From the NCBI GenBank assembly GCA_949096025.1, contig CARXKP010000004.1, positions 14,483 through 53,754 of the forward strand: a stretch of 39,272 nucleotides of DNA, read 5' to 3'. The stretch comes from an uncultured Eubacteriales bacterium. GTDB taxonomy: Bacteria; Bacillota; Clostridia; Christensenellales; UBA1242. This document shows positions 29,501 to 35,551 of the stretch, piece after piece (the stretch's first letter is position 1; each line of letters starts with the position of its first letter). The position numbers and the translations under genes were made by a program. The notes beneath the pieces were generated by a model. That model did not search any database. It saw only the letters and a list, made by a program, of their open reading frames with translations, and was not told where the DNA came from.

Positions 29501-32500
29501 TTTTTCAATTTCAAGAGCGTCAGTAAAAGTTACAAAATAACCGTCCTCATTATTAGAAATATTATTGTCACTCTTAAGAGCCTTATCATAAGTTCCATTT
29601 GTAAGTAAGTCTTCAAATTTCTTATCTTCACCAGGCTTACCATAATCTTGGAATTTTGAATTAAAGTTATCATAATTAAATTTAATTTTTAATGATTTGT
29701 TAATGCCAGCGTCAAGTGCCTCGCCACTGCCAACAACCTCAATTCCGTTTACAGTATCAAAATAGCCTACTGTACTGCCAATAATAGAACCACTCTCTAA
29801 TTCTTCACCATTCCATTCATAACGAAGTTTAACATTTCCAAATTCATTTGTCTTTCCTGCGACAAATTCATTTGTTCCAGTATAAACCGACTTTAAGTCG
29901 TGGTCATAGAAGAAAAGTTCGTTTTTAAGCATTTCAAAGTTGAGTATTCCGCTTATCTGCTCATAGATATGTTCAGTTGCAATGCCACTAGCATTGATTA
30001 TAGTCAATGAGTCTTTAATTGTTAATCTAAATATAATGTTATAAGATCCAGATTTGGCAAGAGTTTTAATATCAAACTGATTAATATCAGTAAATATTTG
30101 AGTTACAGGACTGCCATTATTAAGTAAAGTTACCTCAAACTGATAACCAATAATTTTTTCACCATTGGCAAGTATTCTATTTTTAGTAACTGTAGAAACT
30201 CCATTTAAATGGTCATTTGTAGAGTTTGAGCATCCAACAGTACCTGTAGTAATATTGTGAGAAGTAAGTAGATAGAATTGTCTAGCAGTTACATCTTCAT
30301 TAAATTCAATTTTAGATGTTGTTGCTTTATTTGTAAGAGGCGCCCAAGTTGGAACAACTCTTATATCCTTTGTTTCAGCATAATCTTTTGTTGGGTCAAA
30401 TATTACATTTGTTTGAGTATCTTGTCCGTCAGTTGCATAAACCCAGCCAGTTGGAGAATATCCAAGTCTATTAATTTCAAGGAAACCAAGCCTTTTTGCT
30501 TCTGTCAAATTAGAAGCAGGAGAATTGTAAGTTACCTTAATTTTAATTGTTCTAGATGAGTTATCATAGAAACCATAATCAGCAGAGTTTCCTCTTTCAT
30601 TCCAAGTATAAGTATAGTAATTATTGTCTGAAGGAATAAGTTCTATATAATATTCTGCTGGATCACGAAGGGTTGTAAAATTAATTTTATCATCATTATT
30701 GTTTACAGCAAAGTAGTATTCCTCTTTTAAGAATGAACGGAGTACATCAGGCGTGAGTACAAAACTTCCGTTTCCATCATTCCATTCCTCGTCTGTAAAG
30801 GTTTTTCCGTCTAAGCCTTCCTTGTGAGTAATCTTAATTCCAGTTACTACATAACCGTTTATTAATGTACCATAATTAGATACAGGTCTTTCCTCTTTAG
30901 GGTTGGTAAATATATAAGTTGCCTGTCCATTTTTAGCATTTTTGTCTGTACTATAAGTAATTTTATCACCTATAGATAACATATTCCCATTTGCGTCAGA
31001 AACTGAGTTTGTTTCATCAATAATTGCAAAATAATTTATTATATCCCATTTTATTACAAGATTTACATAAGCAAGCATTTGATTTCTATCGTCATCTGAT
31101 TGAGTTTTAGTTGTATTGATTACATTTTTCCAAACTTGCATAGATGTAGCTTGGTCGATATCATTAAAACCAGTATGAGATAGAGAATTAAAGGCATTTG
31201 CCCAATGAGTAGCATTTAAAACATATGTATTGCCGTCTTCTGACATTACACCATATTGAGGAAGATATTTTCCAAAGGTGTAACCAATATTAAAGAAAAT
31301 ATTTTTGTCAACAGTCTTTTCTTCATTATATTTAACATTGAAGGCATATGCTGTGAATTTACTTACTTCGCTTGCATACTCAACATCATAAAATTCTGTA
31401 TTAATTGATGTTCCTTCAGGAATAATGTTTTTATTTCTATCATAAATTTGACCATAACCTTTACCATCGGCAGTAGTAGTGTCAGTATAATAAGATACTT
31501 TTACCTCTCTCTGACCAACAAAGGCTGCAATTCCGTCAAAAGGCGATGATGAACTTGAATAATGCGTCACTACTGCATATACAAAATTAGAGTCTGTTAA
31601 GAAGCCACCATAGTTATTTTCTACTACAACTTCACCATTAATTAGGTACCAACCAAGTAAGTAGTATTGAGAATGAATTGAAATACCATCAAGAAGAGCG
31701 TCTGATTTTAATGAAAGCGCAGTTCCGTCAAAATTATAAGAAAGTCCACTAAAAGTAATTGTATTAAGAAGCCCGGTGACATCATTCTTTAATCCGCCAC
31801 CTACGCCATCTACAAATAATTTATTGACAAGTATTTCTTGGCCACTCTTTAAACTGAAATAAACTTTAACTACTGTAGCATATCCACCAAGGTTTACATC
31901 AAAACTGCCTTCCGCACTATTTGTTGATAAATTCTTTATAGATGATACTGTAAACCCAGTCCTATCTTTAAATTCTGTAAGTTGATTTGTTCCATATCCA
32001 TCGGATCTTATTGCAAGTTTTTCGTCCTGCATAATTTCGTAGCCAGCATAAGATATAGAACCAAGGCCAACAGAGTTTAGTTTATAATTAAATGTATAGT
32101 GCCCACCTGATAAAGCCGAAGGGCGACACTTTGGGTAAAGAAGATTTGGACATCCTTCAGCAAAGAAGATATTGTAATTGTCTTCGTCGATTGCTTTATA
32201 TCCTCCTGCATTAAATGCACCACTACCTATATAATATTCAAATTTGATATCGTGTCCTCTTTCTTCATACACAACTTCAATTCTATAGTTTGTACCAGTC
32301 ACATCAGAATAGGCATTTTTAAATATCTTACCTTCTCCAGTAACTCCATAATAAGCAACATAATAATTATTTGCGTTTATTGTATCATTGTTAGTGCCAT
32401 CACCAAACTTAAAAAGTTCTGTGCCAGCAGTCAATGTAACTTTACTTGCAAGCGTTAAATCTTTTGAAGTTGCTAAATCATAAACAATAACATATTTTAC

Positions 32501-35224
32501 TTGATAATTACCATTTCTTGCAACATAAATTTGATCCTGATTTGCCATTGATACATCTACATTCGTTGTTTGTAGATAACCTGTAGATCCACTTTGTAAA
32601 TAGATACCTAATCCAGACATTTCTGATTCTAGCATAAGTACTTTATTATCTGCATCTACATATTTATAAGATGCAATGTCAACTTTAGATTTTAAAGAAC
32701 CGATATAAATTGTAAGTTTGTTATAAGAATATTTCATTTTATTAAAATCGAGTTTCCAGCAATTATAATAATTTGCATAATCAGGCTTTGTTCCTTCCTC
32801 TTCTACAGGCGTGTCCTTGTATGAATTTGGTCCTGATATTTCCGAATAGTTAAATGATGCCTCAGCATTTTCAAACTCGTTTTCTGAACTCTTATTTAAA
32901 AGATATTTATTTGTTTCTCTAATTATTAAATCTAACAAACTCTCCTTATATCTTACATAAAGCACAGGGTTGCTTCCGTCAGTTAATTGTTTTTCAGGGG
33001 CTGAACTATCATATGTATCCCTGCTTCCGTCTGCTTTTGTATATTCAATATACGCAAGTTTGAACTTGTTATCAGCATAACCTGTTAAATCATTAGATTC
33101 AAATCTATAGTTAAGCCCATTATCTCCGTCAACATTTGTTGGAGTAAGATCAATTGACATAAAATCTCTTTCAATAACAATGTATACATCTCCTGCTGTA
33201 GCACTTACAAGATTATCAACTGTTACTGTATAAGTTTTGCCTAAACCATTTTCCCCTGTTTTAATACTAGCATTCTCGTATTCCTCTCTGTTTGTCCAAG
33301 AAATTGATGTTTTTACTTGATTGTAAAAGTCATTATTAACATTTGAATCACTATATTTTTCATCTATTCCTGATAAAGTAGTAAACAAAGGATAAACGCC
33401 ACTTAATTTGTCTGCCTTATTTTCAGTAATTTCAATATCGTTAGAATTGTCTGTTTCTAAACTTGTAATAGAATATCCTGGTTTTAGTGTAATTGTAAAT
33501 GTATCAGTATCACCTTCTATACCAACTTTTCCATAAGTTGTTTGAACTGTATTAGGTGCTAGACTTACATTTTCTATAAATGCCCCATAATTTTTGGCGA
33601 AATCATTATCTGCAAGTAGGCCTCCTTCATTACTTGCATAGGCAAACTTAACTTGATACGATCTTGTATCATCTCTTGTCCAACTAAAAGTATATATATT
33701 ATCATTTTCAGGAAATGAAGTTCTATAGTAAAGAGGTTCATTACTCATATCAGTAATTTCATTATTATTTGAATCTAATACTCGATCAGCAACCGCATCT
33801 TGAATAACACTTCCTCTTTTTAAATTAGCAAATTCATAACCTGCTCTTTTAGTATAAGCAGGATAAATCCCAAAGTAACTTCTAAATGATTGGTCATAAC
33901 CAAATGCAACTGGTAAGGTATTAGTACCCCCACTTCTTTCAACTCCATAGCCTCTATTTCCATAACCATAATCAAATTTAACTATAATGTCTGTCTTTGT
34001 ATATTGAACTGTAAATACTTCACCATTTGATATGTTAGGTACATTAGTAATTTTATTTTCAGAATCTGTAACTGCTTTATTTCCTGGATTTAAAACAAAT
34101 AATTGATTTGCTGTAGCAGTATTTCTTAAAGTAATAAATTCTCCACGATAAAGTTGAGCCTTTTGAGTTGTTATTTTTATTGTTTGATTTTCGGAGTCAA
34201 GAAGCACTCTTGCAACTTTTCCGCCGTGGTCAGGCCACTCAACCATAGCACCTTCACCATTTGAATTTATATTGCCTGTTGGATTTACAAGGTCATTTAT
34301 ATTAAATTTCCCTTCCTTTGCGTAATAAAAAGCAACATAACCGCTTTGATAACCACTGCCATCCACAGTAAGAGTATCTCCTAAAGTTTTTGGTGACAAA
34401 TTAGATGTAAAAGAATTGTTTGAGTTGTTTATATTTAAACTGCGAATTTTTCCTCTAAAAACATAAGATGAAGCATCAATATTACCTACTGATTTGTAAT
34501 CAATTGATGTTTCAGTTCCAAGCATACTTGTCCTGCTTGTAAGTTCATCGTGACAGTTGATTATGTAACTACTTATTGATTGTCCTACTAATGCTCCAAC
34601 TATTCTTGGAGTTGATGTTCCACTTATTGTTGCAGAAACTGAAATAGTTTGATAACCGTCTAAACGAATATCAGTTATTGACGCACCCTGTATAGTACCA
34701 AAAAGTCCTGCGTGTGATTTTTCGCAGGCAATATCCTCAATTGAAATATTTTTAATTGTTATACCATTGCCATAGAAAACACCAGTAAATGGGTGATCTA
34801 TAGTTCCGATAGGCGTCCAAAGAGCAGCACCCATATCGAAGGTTTGATTTGCTGGATCAATAACCCAAGTAGCATTTCTATATGTATTTCCAGCCGAATC
34901 AGAGTTAATCAAATAGGCGGCCTTTGCAAGTTCGTCAGAGTTTTGAATAACAAACGCATTTTGAATATTTTGATAAGCGCTAGTGCCTGAAAATTCACTA
35001 TCACTACTCATCTCGTTTGCAGATCCCCAAACACTTGAAGCCTTCCAAATTTCACTCCATTTTGCGGTTGGCAAAGTTTCAGGTGGTACATCCTGTACAG
35101 TGTTTTGAGCAACTTCTGTCGCATTAGCATTTATTCCTTTCAGTGAAGGAAATAAACAAAAACTGCCTGTTACAAACATAACAAACAGAAAAAGGTAAAG
35201 TCCTCTATACAATTTTTTAAACAT
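14501..35224 (-). CDS. Giant (6907-aa) membrane-anchored repetitive surface protein
   Basis: A single uninterrupted frame of 20.7 kb, over half the window. Signal peptide about 1-35 (MFKKLYRGLYLFLFVMF, cleavage near NANA-T). A GLUG-like module is at about 90-225 (NSDELAKAAYLI, LWTPIGT, HAGLFGTIQGA). A very long beta-rich region follows. Listeria/Bacteroides (InlB B-type) repeats include FKGWYISDG near 5200 and FTGYYTGTNSYG near 6285; YDG/MBG-like modules include KVYDGTTKF near 2750, KKYDGNEN near 2965, KVYDKVAPQF near 4760, YKEFDRTN near 4868 and YKPYDTNNK near 5062. Divergent InlB-type units follow. A second GLUG-like module is at about 6761-6857 (DDDPYLITNVNEFALLAYLV, YWVPVGT, DLFGYIDE). 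One membrane helix (about 6869-6893) and a 14-residue basic tail anchor it; there is no LPXTG. No catalytic domain was recognised. A role as adhesin or cell-surface fibre is inference. AAGGAGG (35236-35230) sets the start. Confidence 0.92.
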   Translation of the reverse strand: MFKKLYRGLYLFLFVMFVTGSFCLFPSLKGINANATEVAQNTVQDVPPETLPTAKWSEIWKASSVWGSANEMSSDSEFSGTSAYQNIQNAFVIQNSDELAKAAYLINSDSAGNTYRNATWVIDPANQTFDMGAALWTPIGTIDHPFTGVFYGNGITIKNISIEDIACEKSHAGLFGTIQGASITDIRLDGYQTISVSATISGTSTPRIVGALVGQSISSYIINCHDELTSRTSMLGTETSIDYKSVGNIDASSYVFRGKIRSLNINNSNNSFTSNLSPKTLGDTLTVDGSGYQSGYVAFYYAKEGKFNINDLVNPTGNINSNGEGAMVEWPDHGGKVARVLLDSENQTIKITTQKAQLYRGEFITLRNTATANQLFVLNPGNKAVTDSENKITNVPNISNGEVFTVQYTKTDIIVKFDYGYGNRGYGVERSGGTNTLPVAFGYDQSFRSYFGIYPAYTKRAGYEFANLKRGSVIQDAVADRVLDSNNNEITDMSNEPLYYRTSFPENDNIYTFSWTRDDTRSYQVKFAYASNEGGLLADNDFAKNYGAFIENVSLAPNTVQTTYGKVGIEGDTDTFTITLKPGYSITSLETDNSNDIEITENKADKLSGVYPLFTTLSGIDEKYSDSNVNNDFYNQVKTSISWTNREEYENASIKTGENGLGKTYTVTVDNLVSATAGDVYIVIERDFMSIDLTPTNVDGDNGLNYRFESNDLTGYADNKFKLAYIEYTKADGSRDTYDSSAPEKQLTDGSNPVLYVRYKESLLDLIIRETNKYLLNKSSENEFENAEASFNYSEISGPNSYKDTPVEEEGTKPDYANYYNCWKLDFNKMKYSYNKLTIYIGSLKSKVDIASYKYVDADNKVLMLESEMSGLGIYLQSGSTGYLQTTNVDVSMANQDQIYVARNGNYQVKYVIVYDLATSKDLTLASKVTLTAGTELFKFGDGTNNDTINANNYYVAYYGVTGEGKIFKNAYSDVTGTNYRIEVVYEERGHDIKFEYYIGSGAFNAGGYKAIDEDNYNIFFAEGCPNLLYPKCRPSALSGGHYTFNYKLNSVGLGSISYAGYEIMQDEKLAIRSDGYGTNQLTEFKDRTGFTVSSIKNLSTNSAEGSFDVNLGGYATVVKVYFSLKSGQEILVNKLFVDGVGGGLKNDVTGLLNTITFSGLSYNFDGTALSLKSDALLDGISIHSQYYLLGWYLINGEVVVENNYGGFLTDSNFVYAVVTHYSSSSSPFDGIAAFVGQREVKVSYYTDTTTADGKGYGQIYDRNKNIIPEGTSINTEFYDVEYASEVSKFTAYAFNVKYNEEKTVDKNIFFNIGYTFGKYLPQYGVMSEDGNTYVLNATHWANAFNSLSHTGFNDIDQATSMQVWKNVINTTKTQSDDDRNQMLAYVNLVIKWDIINYFAIIDETNSVSDANGNMLSIGDKITYSTDKNAKNGQATYIFTNPKEERPVSNYGTLINGYVVTGIKITHKEGLDGKTFTDEEWNDGNGSFVLTPDVLRSFLKEEYYFAVNNNDDKINFTTLRDPAEYYIELIPSDNNYYTYTWNERGNSADYGFYDNSSRTIKIKVTYNSPASNLTEAKRLGFLEINRLGYSPTGWVYATDGQDTQTNVIFDPTKDYAETKDIRVVPTWAPLTNKATTSKIEFNEDVTARQFYLLTSHNITTGTVGCSNSTNDHLNGVSTVTKNRILANGEKIIGYQFEVTLLNNGSPVTQIFTDINQFDIKTLAKSGSYNIIFRLTIKDSLTIINASGIATEHIYEQISGILNFEMLKNELFFYDHDLKSVYTGTNEFVAGKTNEFGNVKLRYEWNGEELESGSIIGSTVGYFDTVNGIEVVGSGEALDAGINKSLKIKFNYDNFNSKFQDYGKPGEDKKFEDLLTNGTYDKALKSDNNISNNEDGYFVTFTDALEIEKAVFVISFPAGASYYFEGMEVVAFTNYNGSQQLSYPHQVGKEVFSYTFSQITIVPDREGDTKPNTYKGQENHIEDEKVFVVHDLEIFKNNVAEKLSNFEWIISKDSQFQVIGSETALGLNYTTKYLTAQNGQLNEISETYSYNGEIKQDTLYLSNLMIDNKAYEIKSIVDGDVKIDIKGNQGSIYINNIILLSYVGNNTTALQVIVNKDLLNSADKIKYDVNVDLSSQRKSQLKLLEFVEDTFIDNAKISNATFQENVSKLFDDGVDSLYNTKVSLPDEAYFAKHNIYAVLTDAVKVVIDFNNKVKEEENEKQIVYASLSSGTFRITNPTHEDSAYLKFNGYRNSLGNASHIRIEETVGLGDCAFTNVEAGSTENIKAKWEFTNFKYDILDDVIDTNAGGDTLYASASEIVYELTNFMEIDAPKTAELSISMVSTTKYAQDGSSKISFVYVPDQKAFRFVDWNGQASVKLNDTYKVTVTYTFDDKASPTAQKLTVTKDVTLALTRNTIEFTYEDTSLTFRNSNQEGRVNVSLSLNGEENGRTTLSLIPTSAIAGNSLHFHAVVKDSKNNNALLNQVDTYTVTNTIDENMVDVYQFGVDSGNNPINNKDIVIKINQYEITLADYVDKFEPTNIEKFFGQPDQNPIFEILEITEELDTPASVQVNFGRETSEAIGKHRLENPTFTTDADNNNYIIVDKDTFEAYYTIKTPSAKLQVELSDYLTYIYNGRAVSEYNVTYNPTTKKFNLTIVAGEDSDTIEFDIYYNYGTQRIDIPDTQRETYAGYLTFGSNSSVEANLEGYTLTVSLTDTAKADNWKEIDFDNTTAINAKIIVTKRELKVTSITKVYDGTTKFVYNTISANENTCEIIFREGDVVRYDGDVVRLDEIQLSGEFVSAYNGEQALKNGTFRIDEKGVGVNYTLVYDSSLKVNLVADATSEIDYITALIEVVYKTFKESNIEDPSELQRVLDNFNFTYNYKGGSEIDKTRFTIIDVDIEQKDIYSKGTFLNVGDYTVKFTIQSKDFTFGQTRGELGETYTTTFTKPLKVTKRNLTIANAQAISKKYDGNENLLLTFINQNVNAVGGYYSSNEALEGDIITVLSGKFGSRTSGEFVADHLYGTGKAIDLVFDKDNDDSNNYEITITVVGDITAVELYFNRVGNTQKFVDGDIDKFANDGIISVEYAGEMDTFIRNLLNAERIGRNGYICIGYRFGIAGGVQISIDVSTMSAEEKETFLQAAVDAGRTGLEIYAIWERKTYKVTVQITNGVLKNENGDDVSTVIENIPYFNTLEDGTIYSDYFVTADEGYKFVGINASELSSLITAKVVSGNKTKNGKISLEKIKGDCTLKITIEEIKVRIVIDPSQRTGFTVSSTNEKWLSEDGSYNIWDRTISYSDLLKENLPVVAYDRGYLFTHWTMNGVESASAIENLWLRINGATLTEDVTDTRFTFTANWQEDKIFITFNHPHSSIAVYDLGTTEDSLNTLIVANSDDKYETHFSHNIKVVITADDFYKWTNVALDSGINEKLEDLEARNNKSGAFEIKYIQTNNTITITSSPITFTFKTNYEIPVETEIAEAKGAIKGEFAIEKGDVDYKNTTLADMFGATYTPTVGTYTQTGWSKSGSKDKNFSLDIKVTEVIYALLGTPQQDIELTLDAFFEGVDYEVTFVNTNTLEYRFAVEGEVTSVARTIRYGSTLTNVPSLIAKDGSRGEEYVWLIMSGEGENRKIETFENGQQFTLKYFKSSSVDNYTLRLEATWGFVYKISIKVTGTSEVMDKLISIDGTEYTGDIQLTYFNGVERYFMFNLEKGYEIYSVTGFHEGDSYAFKGDELDGSGRKNYLLVSGFVTAEGETENRRTITVELRPKSYNVTIETSDKNHYQFTGASGETNEFTINYDEDIRPYFATRRLTRDGFNLAGLSLNGNKVASFDGTTFTFNAPLVYEDNTNIYCYDDAKAFTLSPIWERKSGSNYTYFAVTTNATTGLVYNSSEQTIATSTILINGTPAHLELGTVPTTLNPLLLANGEQIVEIYYVVNGRTGVAYDYESISAGSTSVMRLKLNYKDVISGNAHMYVRLVDSLSPNDEGRIITSDPANIEIAKADIAINGANLESYYTGTSTYVPTANGQNLGNVVFAGVTPVLANGELIIDKIEIVDETNKYGAVDGKNYSVKYYFRKNGFNSANYVDGIFADETATTITYVADAVTTTIIKTPIELSFVEQGFFKGSAHKVSNVNAEILKAVTDIVGDKFIVDIASVYTNGSDAIAYNTIEQFVVNSSIYTNDSTDNLLANFIYTLASGASFTIISLDNAFTVNVGARYFDTTTLEENNNTDNIVKILSFEFNGRLVNADDGDMNYITQEGTLVLSIVNNGTKDLRVIVANDRVVTFNLEIATVSPMAVLRWTSLSYGNNESDKQLFVEGLLNSLNILTLQDITTTAQFVTTNTDITYVAVITDYKAVELSLDDVIATNSDDEEINSLGFTYVKLGSEITISNPETALGDIKGFEFSNWSIGQVPNISIEGLKLRAEENAGIYSCKITAIWTLETPNITGKDFDFDADVVYGKTREITLSDILTKGIENYNKQITYKYVLTKDGTEIEGIAENDSFKFSLPCNSDSTGDYYLTVTATSGNNRTDQAKEVKIKITVNLLKLTSVTFETTGIDYDIDGLVYSNRDFVNDILVTITGGGLGQYALKDLLNNADLSYRFSISYRKELSNPVNNSTDIKNAGIYVISLDADSRIFDTSEITETQLNYQVTVAKQEIVISLSDIPSTMRSKLFGDNDPERFIFTKSMFTGDYAQTAYLELFREIGENQGVYKFNRAVVLDSTYAVVDDNFIARLDETAVYTIEKADITVTVTFEDDTIAKVYDKVAPQFRLEYRLDNEWYVYIDNNQYTKLLLSYEYADGSEASLQDRFKELVLENMTLTTSVFEADTYAKEDMLLSGEGNFSSYKLEGGFVINKRLLTFEDVNPIYKEFDRTNVITKTDARFTNVVEGDEVYITGFYEKAEVGLYALSGIELVGANSSNYSIPSVAEFSYTGTIIPRKDTGDVLFTIENTNFIYGDINLNDDISEILKLVGEYTLSIGDITTDIENGFVSISAIRFENGESTVGNNLKAGKNRKIIFVISSPNFELFKDGYEYGRGDSANAIIVNIDKRPLDLSGIPAIYKPYDTNNKLPAEVGDYDISSFVRPGDDVKIDANKGGFDNAEIGINKHITLVLSGADAVNYTVLDNLTGVIAPYIIDVTVETEVEHSTLVNDGRFVSDGESASRIDSFKVSYPFDESVTASSLMNSFVRPTRKSYDFKGWYISDGNGGYTVLNANNIEDVLHSIALNPSVEDALTIYAGWEIQVYTLTLNYNNVESISVTANPQSALTENEGMYFVRYFTDLEVNFVAERGYKILAHTKLSGEASDVNLGDTGRIVSTVSIRGIASNFALHTTLDEIQITFAINANIPDFTVRTDGNNLQPRLYYSLLADKTESNLPALTVTEGTYTLSNYTYFDSASGTYKLLDGKSLKEIVDTVYTSLEGDSVITLRANWLGELYTVMFNANGGTITGTNKREVRFGSEITTFPVVKNPGKYPVWQDVNGKVYEEGNRLSSIGIKDDNGYTLTLSANWENDTFDLVVTFDEGVIVTNRDGNALVSGDVIRITYNDPAIRLNVDVIKGYQYSYSSSNVNGDFVDLNGGQYSIQNLIANSSIYFAKEPANNTLSIRNTNIDSFEVKVNGIVVNPTLVQGAYQIIAKTEQEVVITYKAKKGYEFEEGNTYDFLTDGLGSEGGNVTATVSEDKKTLTIVWNNFVTGASINARAVPSTNIVEFGDVRDIFAQLSFNSTNMNLSGGTFPIKTGTQLSIEGYMAFGFKGGNLSTGDKNYVVEGSVKNEHTTGEKYYRFTAVVDGFDEGFTITFSGSPRTFKFNVSVASGEETYGEITCDTYQEVDYKKSIILAQQELVDNYEFICWKIGDRIISTEGNTTVVIDEDFESELTAVGEEGTVEIKAYYARKVRDITLTSTGKGGFVASQTSENVRIEVNGFVTQKFYLGIDLVIDLVPSEGYELSYILIDGQRVTDEDMEKYGYNGSSFAIPLDLENPIQTLEVIFKPCEIYINVQAGTIINFIPNLGSVAGGHIYVTDAEGERLGNEVYLEYEGNLVVGGNYKFLSHTDETIYLEIKPKTGFTASLIIDTPGVTVSKFKKADGTEITIVNGAKDSTKITVLFTAKENSVKILFANEGEDIKAVHGGVIVVDTSSALVSSSPTRGDSVNAFVVTGERLDVTINSLSSYYLVTNPDGTLKYDIIYAPNAEEEFRNVNIGEVKTQQPLMSGFNNSSSISIGQVNVSATIVIYVKPIDYTIRFVVDDGVAPVVMSQTVRYGEEWSLDSLTAEQKALVFAEKPNYTFTGYYTGTNSYGTQYIDRYREITQSWQHSGYFYNGTAWEEEKNFDSVSKSFTLYAGWTFNSAKVKLEVSPEIAIDDSYNVRSFIANIEQISAFVGQDDVWLATAAVDEILSFAAPAIYGYTFANFAVKFNDGEYSNRGTTFDLKLEMGDYFVRAVYNPNFTINVENVNNDDADGGTSYVKQDNNLINGNFDTSKLVTLFAKPADGYAFLYWIDNTTGNKIYGEENGEGEYVYTFADYIYKPLNLTAVFKGKEIEVNFNSTDLGSAHIIRGVLVNGEIVDYTKPFNAFVGDTIVVRVSKVRGYGFGDSLFTSVYDEQSGYYVFSYVFKVEDLEVKEEGLSYKIGLSIPVTIEDITMNFNINMFDPVDNSEVSKSGAFEWISEDGNRTNIENGGSRTVKYGSSYALAIRAQSNYRYKNAYLVSSGITFDISGFVVDNQLLINKDFLDRFFDYEININVYFERLLWIDEDVIAETFTGLGTDDDPYLITNVNEFALLAYLVNNGMSNNDGKLYSECSYLVTADINFEGRYWVPVGTEENPFKGKIDLGSYHYDNVVHYTSYPGSRFGDLFGYIDETAQVTQNQKTFTTMIVLICVSILLLIILIILFILWTRRIKKKLEKLSSQ

Positions 35225-35279
35225 ATAAGCCTCCTTATTGGTAGCAACTAAAAATGTTTCAAGTACAAAATATATAAAT

Positions 35280-35308
35280 ATTATACAAATTTATTTTATA
35301 TAAGGCAA
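35280..35308 (-). promoter_or_regulatory. Promoter of the giant surface-protein gene
   Basis: On the minus strand: TTGCCT (35308-35303), a 17-nt spacer, TATAAT (35285-35280). The transcription start is predicted near 35273, giving a leader of about 50 nt ending in AAGGAGG. Confidence 0.7.
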
Positions 35309-35335
35309 ACAAAATTATACTTTTTTTATATAATT

Positions 35336-35359
35336 AAGTGATTAAGTTTTTAATCACTT
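35336..35359. promoter_or_regulatory. Perfect inverted repeat, candidate operator of the giant gene
   Basis: AAGTGATTAA (35336-35345), loop GTTT, TTAATCACTT (35350-35359). It starts 27 bp upstream of the giant gene's -35, where an activator could bind. No T-run follows on either strand, so it is not a typical terminator. Confidence 0.5.
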
Positions 35360-35504
35360 TGGATTGAAAAAATAATGAAAAAAATAATTTCTATATAAAA
35401 ACCCTTTCATCTTATTATTTTAAGGCGAAATCTCTCTAAAAATGGCATAAAAAGAACTTTTTTGAACAACATTTTGCCAAAATTAATTTAAATCCTTATT
35501 GTGC

Positions 35505-35533
35505 TTGACAAGATTTAAAATTTTTATTACAAT
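35505..35533 (+). promoter_or_regulatory. Promoter of trpS
   Basis: TTGACA (35505-35510), a 17-nt spacer, TACAAT (35528-35533). The start is predicted near 35540, only about 12 nt before the ATG, with AGAGGA (35541-35546) as the ribosome binding site. Confidence 0.8.
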
Positions 35534-35551
35534 TTTTCAAAGAGGAATATT

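Larger units (their letters stand above)
35225..35551. other. Divergent regulatory region between the giant gene and trpS
   Basis: 327 bp with no gene. It holds the giant gene's ribosome binding site and promoter (minus), a perfect 10-bp inverted repeat (35336-35359), about 140 bp of AT-rich sequence with no clear signal, and the trpS promoter. I see no T-box or other large leader. Confidence 0.7.

Noticed and set aside
15059..34990. Many plus-strand reading frames of 60-100 codons opposite the giant gene
   Set aside because: They are shadows of the giant frame: poor composition, no ribosome binding sites, no promoters, no domains.
35360..35551. T-box leader for trpS
   Set aside because: The promoter is only about 12 nt from the gene start; no specifier or antiterminator sequence is present.
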